NCBI GenBank assembly: GCA_004352715.1
Contig: SCFE01000107.1
Location: 563,656 to 627,655, forward strand
DNA: 64,000 nucleotides
Reading direction: 5' to 3'
DNA from: Hofstenia miamia
Taxonomy: Eukaryota; Xenacoelomorpha; Acoela
Numbering within the stretch: the first letter of the stretch is position 1; each line of letters begins with the position of its first letter. The notes beneath the pieces are model-generated. The model did not search any database, was not told the origin of the DNA, and worked only from the letters and a program-made list of their open reading frames with translations. The translations under genes were made by a program, and so were the position numbers. This document shows positions 33,959 through 45,900 of this stretch, piece by piece.

Positions 33959-34543
33959 GTGAGAGAAAAATTTTTATGTTGCTGTATTCACTACAGGCGC
34001 GAATGTTTAGGAAATATTCCACATTCCTGTGATTTCGAAGAAGTGCGTTGCACCCAACTTACCATGTCGTTTTTCGATGGTTTGTCTGATGCTGAGTATC
34101 CTGTAGTGCAGAATGGGAAGGTAATCGAATGTATGCCAGACGAATTTGATGGAATTGAATGCAACACTGAGCTCAGAATGATGCTTTTAAATGAGGAAAG
34201 CGAAGCGTATTTTGTTTTCGATGAAAAGGAGCGAAATGAGCTGATGTTCCTCATATTCAAGTGTTTGGTATTGGGAGGTGGTCTATGCCAATACGAAAAC
34301 GAGATCCAACCTTACCTTGACATGACCAAGTCACTATACAAGGATCTTGTAACCGTCGGTAAAAATAAGGAAGGCAAAATAGAAATACTCTCACAGGTGT
34401 TCAAAGTTTATCCCAAAGACTCTGATGGGGAAACAATGTTTCCCGAATCTACAGACCATCATCAAAATTTTTGCATTGCAGTCATTGATCCCATAAAGCG
34501 TCACGTCCACGTTTTATACAATCAATGGCAATCATTTTGGTGA
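31296..34543 (+). CDS. cfap300: CFAP300 (C11orf70), cytoplasmic assembly factor for ciliary dynein arms
   Basis: Exon 1 is 31296-31545 (donor GAAG|GTAAG) and exon 2 is 34011-34543 (acceptor TTTAG|GA, ending TGA). The phases agree, and the total is 261 codons, close to the roughly 267 residues of the human protein. Family landmarks are TFSYDQYFQSYEARQF in exon 1, then RCTQLTMSFFDGL (about residues 96-108), CLVLGGGLCQYENEIQPYLD, TKSLYKDLVTVGKN and VIDPIKRHVHVLYNQW near the C-terminus. In animals CFAP300 acts in the cytoplasm and with intraflagellar transport to assemble outer and inner dynein arms; loss causes primary ciliary dyskinesia in humans. Oddity: codon 18 is TAA (31347-31349), between DFPKTP and FFETTD, although both sides align with the family. 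It may be a nonsense allele, a sequencing error, or a sign that the true start lies elsewhere. There is no membrane segment. Confidence 0.8.
32393..32456. repeat. (TA)n tract in the cfap300 intron
   Basis: A pure TA run of about 30 units. A shorter one lies at 32709-32730. Confidence 0.9.
32800..33545. repeat. Cluster of ATTCGTCGTTTGTAA motifs with a 180-bp-offset direct repeat
   Basis: ATTCGTCGTTTGTAA occurs in plus orientation near 32803, 33460 and 33492, and in minus orientation near 33296 and 33530. The 32803 and 33296 copies face each other and could be terminal inverted repeats of a MITE of about 0.5 kb. Inside it, 33012-33110 is repeated at 33192-33290 with an offset of exactly 180 bp (shared TTTAGTAGATGTAGTTTTTA and GCTAATGAACTAGG). 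Confidence 0.6.
33596..33930 (-). pseudogene. Penelope-like element, C-terminal GIY-YIG fragment
   Basis: On the minus strand an open stretch begins KIIETKRHLKTRMKEHIRGH and continues LNSEIYLHQH and FKILLDHNIIKSVNKFL to a stop. This is the second half of the GIY-YIG endonuclease of Penelope-like elements; the YIG itself is cut off by a (TA)n(TG)n tract. The 3' end reads CTTAGCAATCGAAACCGGTC, as expected for these elements. It lies in the cfap300 intron, opposite to the gene. The frame is well kept, so this is younger than the copies at 29515 and 63085. Confidence 0.7.
33931..33958. repeat. (TA)n(TG)n microsatellite
   Basis: A TA run passes directly into a TG run just upstream of exon 2 of cfap300 and truncates the Penelope-like fragment. 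Confidence 0.85.
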
Positions 34544-35984
34544 ACTTTGTTTCATTGTAAATTGTACATTGTTAATATTGTTTGTAATCATTGTAAATAA
34601 CCTTTGTTTCTTGGTTCTATTCTTATAATGTCGTGGCATAGTTATATCATGCTGTGGTTTCTAAAGGCGGTCTAACTTTTAACTTAAATTAGTTTTCTGT
34701 GAGTAAAGTTGCCTTTATATCTACTTAATTTTATTTCCTTCAGTTACTACTATATATTTAATTTCTTATTGTGTATTTGCAAATATTGTATGTTTTATTG
34801 GTATTTATTATATTTTATATATTCTCTGTATACATCACTTTCAAAATAATAGAATTTTGTTTTTCAACTGTTTTCTAACTTTAAATGACCTTGAAGTTCT
34901 AAGTACATGGTTTGTTGCTTGTATCTGTTTTACATGTTATGTTTTAAATCATTCTATTTTTGTAGGTCTTATTAGGTATGCAGACTACAAAGGCCATCAT
35001 TCGATAGTTTCGAAAGGTTGTAATTGAAGCGCCTCTACAAGGATTATGTATTGAAGTAGTGCCTACGACCAGTGGATATTTTTACAGTTAGCAATTGCCT
35101 TTCAAATCTAACTCTAATTTACAAAAGCTTTTATTTCATATTGGTTGAATATTACCAAAACTTTTATTGAATTCCTCAAAAAAGTGGTAACGTTTGTACA
35201 AGTGTTTAATACTTTCTAGTCACTGGGTATCGGTGTAAATGAGACACATTTATGATGTTTATTCAAACCAGAAGATTTTGCCTATTTGTGTGAAACACTA
35301 AATTTTTATCAAGTTCTTATATCAAATTTAATTTGACATCGCTGTCACACTACTCTTTTTCCAAAATATTTCTTTTTTTGGAATAAGATGCAATCATGAA
35401 AACTGCGTATCAGTGCAGACATTGAAACTTTTCTCAACAACGTTTGAAAGTTATTTCAGATTTTTATTGATAGATTGATTCTGCTGCTACTCTTACTTTA
35501 ACAAATATAAAAAGCAATATTGCCGAAATCGTTTATATAATTGTCTTCAAGAAATTGGTGATGTTGTTCAATTTAGGTCTACACCAAAATCTGTACTTAT
35601 GAAGTTGGTTAATATTTTTCTTAAAGGACTATTGGTTTTGAATAAGGCACTGCAAAGTAATGCTAGAAAGTTAATCAAATTTGCATAATCAATTTAAATT
35701 TTGTAAAATGAATATAATCCTTAATGCTTTTTAATCAGGACGTAATTTACCTGTTATCTTACCTGTAACATTTGATTTTTATTTATAAAATAATGATTTC
35801 GCATTACAATACTGCTGTAGCTATTAGATATGTAGTGATTTTGTAATTTTAAATACACCTAAATGCTATTAATTTCATTGTGTATGAAAAATATCATTTT
35901 GGCATGAAAATACAAAATATTGAGCCAGCCCTCAAGTTTTAAGTGAGATTTTCGGTGTCATGTCCTGTTATTATGTACTCCTTG
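34544..35984. other. 3' flank of cfap300 and intergenic sequence
   Basis: AT-rich sequence with no recognisable gene. The cfap300 3' UTR must begin here; I cannot fix its polyadenylation site. Confidence 0.45.
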
Positions 35985-37485
35985 CTCAGACCCCAAGCTA
36001 CAATCACTAAAAATCAAGAAGCAAGAGACGTTGGAAAATATCCATTCTCAACACGTTTTTTATAACCTTCGTGACTTTACCACCCTTAAAAATCAGATCA
36101 GTTCAAGAAGAAGAGCACTACATGAGAACTAATTACAGGAATTCTTTACCAAACTAAGCAAGTTCAAAGATCAGTGGAACTTTATTAAAAGGTTTTTAAA
36201 TAAGAAGAGCCTAGAATCAGAACTCACAAAGTTGACAATAGAGGTTACCATCATTACTTGTAAAAGAACACTTGCAAACCATCTTAAGAACGTTTTTATA
36301 AATCTAGGAAATTACCATGGTGCCAAAAAAAAATTAGAACTTCCACAACATGTAAAGTCCGTATTTACTTTTTCTTTCATCACTAAGAAACAGCTATTAA
36401 GTGTAGTTTCAAGGCTAAATTCAAATAAGTCATGCGGTTCACTATTAAAAATTTCATTCAACATTTTGACGATTTTCTGCTGTTAATATTTAATCAATGC
36501 ATCAGAAATCTCACTTTCCCGCAAATCTTGAGAATTTCTGATATTACCCCAGTTTATAAAAAAGGTAACCCACTCATTGGAACTAAATATAGACTTATAG
36601 CCATTACAAATCCCATCTCAAAAATATTTGAAAGAATTCTATGTGATCAAATCGTTGAATATTTAGAAGGCACAAACTTATTAACTGATATCAATTTGGA
36701 TTGCGGTCTAAGCATTCGACAACTGATCTCCTATTAAACGTGACAGAAAATGTACGATTGAATACAAACAATGGTCTATGCACAGCCATTGCATTGCTCG
36801 ACCTTAGCAAGGCATTCGACAGTTTAAATCATGCAATACTACTAAAAAAAAATTGGAGGTTTACGGATTCGACAATAGTAGCATAGAGATAAGTTTCCTG
36901 TCAGAAAGAAAACAAAGGGTTAAGTTAGGAAATGTTTTTTCTAATTATTTGACACCTAAGAACGGAGTACCACAAGGCACCGTGCTCGGGCCGATTTTGT
37001 TTACCATTTATGTTAATTATATCAGTAATAATATTCCATCCTGTGAAATTTATCAATATGCTGATGACGTTTGTATAATTACTAAAAACAAAAGCCCGTT
37101 TGTAGCAGCAACAACAATTAAGTATTCCATAGAATGCATAACAAATATTTTAATCAAAATACACTAAAAATTAACGTCTCTAAGACTCAAATTACTATCT
37201 TTTCACCAGCCAGTATATCAAATATTGCAACAAATATAAATATCAAGCTTGAAGACCAGCAAACTCTAATCCAACAGTCCCATACCATATCATATTTTGG
37301 CGTTGAAATAAATAGAGATCTAAATTATCATCAGTTCATTTCGAAGAAATTAAGAGCAATGAATACTGGCATTCATTATCTTTTTGAAATACGAAAATTT
37401 TCCAAAAATATCCAATTAATTTACGCACTCATAACAAACCATTTTCTTTATGCATGCACATTATTAAATGGATTAGACTCATTTC
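35985..37485 (+). mobile_element. Jockey/CR1-type LINE fragment (reverse transcriptase), decayed
   Basis: Reverse transcriptase motifs appear in order in shifting frames: ISDITPVYKKGNPLIGTKYR (about 36536), NPISKIFERILCDQIVEYLE (about 36610), ALLDLSKAFDSLNHAILL (motif A, about 36790), NGVPQGTVLGPILFTIYVN (about 36962), IYQYADDVCII (catalytic YADD, about 37050) and NVSKTQITIFSPAS (about 37170), ending at YACTLLNGLD. The upstream linker (RRRALHEN and KDQWNFIKRF) is also visible. At least four frameshifts are present. The endonuclease and both ends are missing. It stops where the minus-strand element at 37490 begins. Confidence 0.75.
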
Positions 37486-37489
37486 TGTG

Positions 37490-39175
37490 AAACTCCATTG
37501 GCCTCTAATGTCTTCAATACCCACCCATGTGATATGCTGTCATATGCCTTCCTGTAGTCTATCCATGCCATTGCTAAGTTTGTCTTCCTTCTTCTACAGT
37601 TCTCCACTACCGCCTGGTCTATTAACAACTGATCTTTGCACCCTCTCGTCTTTGTTCTACATCCCTTCTGCTCCTCTGGTATCAACCTGTTCTGTTCTAA
37701 GTAACATGCCAGCCTACTTGAAATTACAGAAGTTAGCAATTTCCACGTTGTTGGCAGACATGTTATTGTCCTGAAGATGCTTGCCTCACTACCTTTCTTT
37801 GGGTCCTTCTGTACTAGATCCTTCCCATTACCATCCAATCTGGACACCCACTCACCACGCACTCCTCCAATGCTTCTGCTAGTCTCTCATGAACACTTGT
37901 GAACTTCTTCAGGCAATACCCATGTACCTCATCTCTGCCTGGCGCCTTCCAAGTCTTCATCTTCTTTAGAGCCTTCTTCAGCTTTGCAGTTGTGATTACT
38001 TCTTCTTCTTCTCGTCTGAACTCCTCCTGCATCTGCTCACTCTCTATCTCTGGTCCCTCACTTCCCCATATATTCTCCCAGAACCTTACTGCATCCTCAC
38101 CTGCTCTAGCTGTAGCCTTTTCTCCTGCATCTAGTTCTATGTAGAATCTTCCTTCTTGGACCTCAAACTTCATNNNNNNNNNNNNNNNNNNNNNNNNNNN
38201 NNNNNNNNNNNNNNNNNNNNNNNNNNNNNNNNNNNNNNNNNNNNNNNNNNNNNGAATCTTCCTTCTTGGACCTCAAACTTCATGTTGTCTCTTGCTTGCT
38301 TTGCTCTTGCCCTATATTTTCTTAGTTTCTCAGCTTCTGCAACTAATCTCTGCTTTAGCTCTTCTCTTGCAGTTTCTATTGTCTTCCCTTTACCTACCCT
38401 GCACCTGTCCTGCGCCGCCTTACTTGCCCTGATCTTCCCTATTTGCTGCCTAATCTTTGCCACTTTATTCTCAATTCTTTTTTCCCATGCTGGCTTTCTG
38501 TCTCCCTTATCTTCTTGTCGCCTTTTCTTCTTCATGTCCATGCCTACATTCTTCAGCACTTCCCATGCGCCTGCATACACTAAGCTATTTACTTCTGTGA
38601 CACTCCTAGCATCTATCCTCTCCTTTATTGACCTTTTCTGTCTCTAGTGCTAGCTCGCTTTTCTTAACTCCTCTTGGAACTGGCAACCTAGTTCTCTCAC
38701 CTATTTCTTCCTTTATCTTTTCCTTGATTGCTGCTTCAGTTTCTACGTCCACTGGTTCTGCTGCTTCCGCCACTTCTGCCTCAACATCCATCACTTCATC
38801 TTCCCTTAGCTTAACCTGTTCAACTCTCTTTTTCCCTTTACTCTCATGCAACTGTAACTTTCGCACTTGTCCTGCAAGTCTCTGCTCTGTAACTTCTAAT
38901 CCCGTTCCTGTCTTCCTCCATTCTTCCAACATTCTCTTCCTGTAACCCCTCTCATCTGGCCTGCTTCTTCTGTAACACTCCAATGCTATCCTGTTCTGCT
39001 CATCTGTCCATTTGTGCCGTTGTCCATTGGTCTGTGTGGATCCTATGCTGCCTCTTCGCGAGTCCACACTCCCGATTGTGGAGTCCGCCTGTTGTCCGGA
39101 GATTATTAGCACCCTCTGTCTCAAGTAGCCGTGGCTCCTAGAAACTTTAAACAGGCAATTTCGGTTTTTGAACAA
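37490..39175 (-). mobile_element. Second non-LTR retrotransposon fragment: Myb-like N-terminus and 5' half of the reverse transcriptase
   Basis: On the minus strand the order is as follows. RHKWTDEQNRIALECYRRSR (about 39000) is followed by TEQRLAGQVRKL and resembles the Myb-like N-terminal segment of some single-ORF non-LTR elements. A Lys/Glu-rich stretch (38580-38290) follows. Then come FWENIWG (about 38095), WKAPGRDEVHGYCLKKF (about 37955), VQKDPKKG, FRTITCLPTTWKLLTSVISS (about 37770), EEQKGCRTKTRGCKDQLLID and MAWIDYRKAYDS (motif A, about 37540). It stops there, before the catalytic YxDD box. A frameshift lies near 37820, and a stop separates the 38606 and 38580 frames. The 'QKDPxKG...NYRPITCLPT...AWIDYxKAYD' pattern separates it from the CR1/Jockey LINEs in this window. 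I do not assign a clade. Base composition is richer in G and C than the host DNA. Confidence 0.7.
38174..38253. other. Assembly gap (80 N) with duplicated flanks
   Basis: GAATCTTCCTTCTTGGACCT, continuing for 30 bp in all, occurs immediately before the gap (38144-38173) and again immediately after it (38254-38283). The two sides probably overlap and the gap is not real. Confidence 0.9.
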
Positions 39176-39349
39176 TCAGTAATTAACTACTTATTCTTGG
39201 CAATATTATATAACTTCTATAGATTAATCATCCAATCAAATTCGTTTTTGATTTTAATGTTTTGAATCAGTAATTGAGGTGTTGATTATTATCTTTCCAG
39301 TGATAGAAAAATACACTTCCTATTAAACTTAATTGATGAATAAACAAGT

Positions 39350-39537
39350 GGTCGTGCATCAAAATAATGCTCGTCTGAACGCACTATCATCAAATTGATG
39401 TACATCAAAAAGACGCTCGTCTGAACGCTCCCAAATTTTGATTGATGCATCAAAAAGCATACATCGAAAAGATACTCGTCTGAACGCACTTTCATCAAAA
39501 GATGCGCATCAAAAGGTTCTCGTCTGAACGCACCTTT
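39350..39537. repeat. Degenerate minisatellite, four units
   Basis: CTCGTCTGAACGCAC recurs near 39369, 39414 (variant ending GCTC), 39474 and 39518. It is separated by ATCAAAA-rich spacers, giving units of about 44-60 bp. It lies about 0.4-0.5 kb upstream of the CLIP start codon. Confidence 0.75.
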
Positions 39538-39906
39538 AGGTGACAACGCTCTCATATTATCAATGTATCATTCGATGAAATGATTGCTAGCTGGTTTTAG
39601 ACATGAAAATTTGTATTTATTTTTCTTACTTCAAAAGTGTGGGAAATTTTGTTGCACAATAATTTTGCAACCATATGTAATGTATGAATTTTCCTAATCC
39701 ACATAATTTTCTCCCACGTATTTTTTAAAATTGGAAACAATGCTTTATCTATATATTCAATTATTAGATTCAACCAATTATTAAACAAAACACAATTTCA
39801 TTTAGTTTGTCCCATCCATGTTTATTTTAAATATCGTCTGTTTATTTAGTAAATAATCTATCAATGCTTTCCAGCAATTAGCATAAGCATCATTTAGTTT
39901 TAGTTT
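39538..39906 (+). promoter_or_regulatory. Upstream region of the CLIP-170 gene
   Basis: AT-rich non-coding sequence between the minisatellite and the ATG at 39907. It should contain the promoter and 5' UTR of the CLIP-170 gene unless an upstream non-coding exon exists. No core element is clear. Confidence 0.3.
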
Positions 39907-42900
39907 ATGTCTACAGATAAACCAGGATTAAGACCTCCTTCACGACTATCCAAATTGAAACCGCCATCGACCCAACAGTCCGGCCGCTTGGAATCTACAA
40001 TAGCCCAATCCGCGAGAGCAGCCGGACTTTCTAATAATGAAGCCAATTCACATGCCACAAATGTTTCGGCTTCTTTACGTACTTCGCGGCAAACATCAAA
40101 CACTAGTTCAAGTAAGCATTTTTATTATGAATTTTAATTATGAATTGATGTGTCAGTTTCGTTGGTATTACAGATTGAGTTTTGAAATCTACTCAACTAT
40201 GCTTAGTTTTTTTAGTGATCTTTAAATGCCTATGCGTTTTTTTTTGTGTTGCATAAAAACTTTACTTACCCAGCAATTATCAAAATTTTACTTTATTATT
40301 TTCTCACAAATTTTACTTGGTCAAAATTTTGAATGCTTCAATTTTTAACTTTTCCTATCGATGAAATGCAATCTTCAGGCGGGAAGGTGCTTATGATAAC
40401 CTGAATTTACATGTCTACATTTTTGGACTTCTATTGCGTAACCGGAGCTCGAAACAGAAAAAAATAAAACACGGATTGGGTATTGTGACCAACTTTTGAA
40501 TTTCAATCGTGTCCCAGACAATTCTCTACTAACAATTCAACAGTAAATTTAATCTTATTATATGTAATCTCGATCGAGCTATTTTTTCAAATGTGTACAG
40601 CTCGTAATGTGAAAACCGAATTGAACGGGGCTTCAAATCATGTACTCAATGATATTTCAATTTGTGCATATTAATTGTAGTTACCATTTCTGCTTGTTTT
40701 GCTATTTTGTTATAAATTTTTGTTTTGCATTCATCGTGCAAACTAACTATATTTAAAGCAAATTTTCATGTGCTTATTAAAATCTGTCTTCATTTAGATT
40801 TAGACACATATTTTCAGTTTTTTTTTGATAGAAAGAACGGGCCCAATTGTCAAGACTTCAGACAATTTTAGAGTTGATAATTTTTACTACGTTACTATTT
40901 ATCTCATGTAGTTAAGCATAATTGTTGCCGTTTAAGGCAGTGGAAAGACACCGATTTCTCGCCCAACTTCTAAATCAACTGAGTTCAAAGTTGGAGATGA
41001 AGTTGCGATTCCTGGGAATAAGCATGGTCGTATCATGTTTCTTGGCGAGACAAAGTTCGCAGAAGGTGTTTGGGCGGGTGTGTTTCTCAAAGATCCCATT
41101 GGTAAAAACGATGGGAGTGTGAATGGGATTTACTATTTCAAATGTGATCCTCTCCATGGAATGTTCATTCGACCGGCGAAGCTCAATCGGGTTGATAGTG
41201 GAGATACAAAATCAACAGTTGCCTCGAAAAATAAATTGGTAATGATTTCTACATGTAAATAATTTCATTGTCAAACTATACCTGACTGTTTCACTTTACA
41301 CATCGGTGTTTATCATCATTTACTCGTCCGAAAATTATTTATTTGCTGTATCCGAAAAATGTTTGGTAACCATTCCTAAAATTTTTTACAAAATTTATAT
41401 TATTTATATTTTGCTCAGACATTAATTTTTCATTTTGAATTCAAATTGAGTGTGAATGTTCTTCTTGTTTAAGAGCTCTTAAAATAAATTGTGTATCTAT
41501 GTATAATATAAGATAAATATGACTTTTAACAGAAGTGTAATTACATTCTTGGCTTTGATATACAGCTTTTCAATAAAAACTATTGTGTTGGTGAAACATT
41601 TTCAGCAAATCATGGTATGAAACTAAATTTTTGACAAGAAATTGAATTCACAATTAATGCATAGTTTTCTTCAATTCAGAAACCAATAGCTTGCAAATAT
41701 GCATTTGTAAATGCATTCAAGCAGATTTTCAATTTTGCTTCCTATCATTTACTTTTCTGTGCTCCATGTAGAGGTTTTCTTGCATTACTACATCTCAAAA
41801 GATTGTATTACCCCTTTAGCCATTTGTCAAAATTTTAAAAATTTCTATTTCCCCTGTAGATACTACTATGGATTTACACTATTCAGCCAAGGCATCTCCA
41901 GTAGATCATTCCTCAAAAATCATAATTCGCACCTTTAAATTCCGAAATTCACCCCCCTTCCAATCAGAACTCCTGGCACAAGGCATACAAGCATTCTTAA
42001 AACAACTTTCAATTTAAATTGTTTTTTTTTAGTTTGGCTCTAGGAAAAGCTTATGAAATGTGGTATATGTCACGTTGTCGAATTAAGGTTAACATAATGC
42101 AATTGCAACACAATTAAATTAGCATTGTTGATGGACTTAGTGCATAGGCACATAAATCATCAATACATTATGCAAAACATCCAATCAAATCCACAGTGTG
42201 GTGTTTCTGGGACTCTCTATGAAGTGTCAGTAGAATTATCTGGACAGGATTGCGAAACAATATTTGATTGACGCGCACGTAAAATATCTCACACTTACTC
42301 TAGTTTACCCCAACAACCAATTGCGACATGCATGTAAAAATCTAGTGTTACTTGCCAATTGCTTCACCTCTAGATAATATTTAGTTACTACTGTTGTAAG
42401 GAATTGATATCAGAGCATTGTTTGTATATTCAAATGCAGTTGACCAAGGCCTTGAGTTGACCAAGTTACTAGTTTACATTTTCAACTTACTTCTATTATA
42501 TAACATTTAAACTTCCAGACATAACCATTCCCATACTTACGAAAAAATCATTCGTTCTTTTATGAAAAAAAGCGATTCAAAGCTTCAAAAAATCTTGTTT
42601 GAAAGTGGATTCATCTTACTAGTGTTTTTTATAACTTGATGATTTATTCTATTTATCGTGGCTGTTGCACAAATTCATTATTAAGTTTGTTTTATATTAA
42701 TGTGCGATTATGTTTTGAGGTCATTGAAGGTGATTTTTGCAAATAGTCCAATTCAATGTTTCAGTATGTAATTTAGATTTAACGTGTTATCAATAATGTC
42801 ATTCACGTATTTTAGTGCTTAATTTGGTTTTAAATAAAGTAATGTAATCTAGGCACCACCTGTTTCTAAGGTAGGCTTTTATTCGATGCTTTCTTCTTTT

Positions 42901-45900
42901 TTCTTTTAACCTTAGAAAAGCTTATTCAAAATCAATTTTCAATTTTTTAAATATGAACATTAGTGTTCGAAGGAATGAGAATTGTTAAATGAGATTTTCA
43001 TTAGTTTTTTCATGGTCTTGTTAAAAACTAATTTTCTCATTTCAATTGATTTTTATAGAAATGTGTGCAAAAGTTTTTCTAAGGTTTCACATTATCAACT
43101 AACTTCTAATTCTTACAGATTTCTACTAAATTTTAATAATGACTTGTCATGTGTTCTTGGACTAAATATGTTATTTTACCGTAGTCAATTACATATATAC
43201 GATGTTTCAAACACAATTTCAGTAATTCATTGACACGGCGTACCCCACCTCAAAATTATGTTTGATGCAGTGTATTTGACCTGATTCTCGCTCTCTACGA
43301 TCATAGTGACAAAATCTAACATTGTGTTTATTAATTTATGGTCATTGCTAGTTTCTAGTACAAAATCAGAGTTATCGGATTTCTGTGATGAATATTTTAC
43401 ACAACTAGATTTATAGTACAATGCCATTTTTATCTAAAAGTTCTAGTATTTGAAAATCACCTGAAGGATTTTATTGTGTTATAGGTGCCGCAGACACCTG
43501 GAAAATTGGACATTGAAAATTTTTCGTTCAGAATCCTTGCACTTATCAATAGCATCGTTGTTTGACATTTAATAAATCCGTTGTCAAGTCAAATTATACG
43601 ACTGATTATATTGCTTCTATTAATAATTTGAAATCCCTTATACATTTTTTTCTTCAATGTTAATATATAAATGCTATTAAGTCGCATTAAGGATAGTAGA
43701 CTTGATCATTTTCAATTGTTTATATTGATTACAGTACTATAAAAACATTGTTTTCCGAGCTGTTATTCCAACATTCTCATAAAGATTAACTGGACCCAAT
43801 GATTTTATGACCATTTTAGATCTATTTTCAAAACTCTATTGATTTAAAAACAATTTTATTTTATCAACATTATTAGAAGTTGTGAATTAGCCCTTCAGTA
43901 TTCATATTGGAAGGTAAGTTCATACCTTAGCCAACGGATTTGGTATAGGATTAATAGTAGTTTACCCTGTGAGAGTTTAGAAATCCACCATGCTGTCTTT
44001 AATTCGCATTAACCTCTATTGAATGAAATTATCTAATACACGCTTCAAATGTCAACTCTACAATACAGATCTGTTTTAGCGTAGTCACACCGCAAAAGTA
44101 TCAATCATTGTAAGCATCTCAACTAATAATGCGCTTATTTTGTGAACGTGCTGTTTGTGCTTTGCCTTGCAATTACATCATTTTTACGCATGTAGTAAGT
44201 CATTTGTCACCGCGTATGCTGTTGCTGAATGCCGTGGCGCATGTTGACTAGAGTCCCTATTTTTGTTGCGGCTCTTAAGAACAACGGTTTACTATAAATT
44301 TCGCAATTATGTATCAATTTCATCTTAGGGCTCTGCGAGCCCAACGTGTTGCCTATCAAATTCTTCAAAAGAGTTGTATTATATATTTTTAGGATCTTAA
44401 TCGGAGCATCACAGTAATTATTTTGATCCTTAAATGAAATATATAAATGTGTGTGTAAGGCATGACGTTAACCAATGTGATTGGTTCACGCAATAATCGA
44501 TTAGCAAATGTGGAGTTTTGGTTAATAATTAATAAGCAAAGGGAGCTCGGGCTCGGATTAAGTCTACAAAAATTAATGTTCGAGCTTGACGTAAGCTCGT
44601 GAGACCGAGCCTGGTTTCAGTCGCCCGCATATCTCATCCTTTTTTAACTAAATATGGCAAACCTTGGTAACTTTTTACACTTATTGCCCTTTTATTTCTT
44701 GAATTTGAATTCTGCATGGTTTTATTTTATATTATGTGCACTGAATAAAGTTATTTTGCCAGTAAATGATGTAAATCCATGTTATTGCATAAATGCGATT
44801 TTTGAAAATGTTCTACTTCTTTCTAACTAATGGAATGTTCAACATCTATTTCATTTAACATTGATTTGAAGCGTACAATGATATCGGATGTCAGCTAATA
44901 TTTAAGATTTTTAGAATCGTTCAGAATCAAATTCTTCCGGTGAAAGTGGTGTGTCTACTCTGAGGAGTTCAGCGACCACCCCACGTCCTTCAACTCCTGG
45001 TCCAACACCATCAAGTCTAGCTAAAAAGAAATGTTTCACACCACTGCCCACTCGACTTTCTAACGAGTTCGAAATCAATGAGCTTAAGTTGGGCGAAACA
45101 GTTTTCATTAGTGGGAAAAAGCAGGTATCACCGTTTTAAATGCAAAATTTTTTAAATTACGTGAACAAACCATAACTCCCGATGATAAGATATTTTCAAT
45201 TGCACTTCTATATTTGTAATTGTGTTAAAGCTGGCTTTGAAATTTGTTTGAGCGCTAGGCGTTATTAACCTCCATTAAAATACATCTTGATGTTACGAAT
45301 TTATATAAAAAATTGGCTCTAGTTTTATTTTTGCTTCTATTGATTTATTGTATACAATATAATATTTTTGTCATTTGTACATACAAATTGTTGATAACTT
45401 TAACTGTATCAAATAATTGTATCTCTTTTAAAAGCAAGTAACAGTTAATTATTTTAGAATTAATTTTTTATGTATGTATAACTGCATTATGACGTCAAAT
45501 ATTTGGAGTGAAACTTTCAAATCCTTTTGCATTTAAGGGGATTGTTCGCTTTGTTGGGCCAACAGACTTTTCTGAAGGTATATGGGTCGGTGTGGAACTA
45601 AGTGACACCAATGGTAAGAATAATGGTTCCGTTGATGGACGTGTTTATTTCACTTGTGCTGAAAACCGTGGTTTATTTGCGCCAATTGCCAAAGTATCCA
45701 GAGAGCCAGGGACTGGTTCAAGACCATCATCTGCAATGGCAGAGTCTATGAGGAAGCTTAGCATATTTGATCCAAATCACGTAATTTTTTTTACTTTGCT
45801 TACTACAATATTATACTTTTAATTTACAATCTATGCTATATCGCGATTTAGGTGGCGTAAAAATTTTTAGATTTTGTAGATATTGTCGAAGGGTTTGTGA

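Noticed and set aside
33997-34010. Upstream acceptor CTACAG for cfap300 exon 2
   Set aside because: Although its consensus is better, it would break the frame with the exon 1 donor; TTTAG at 34010 keeps it.
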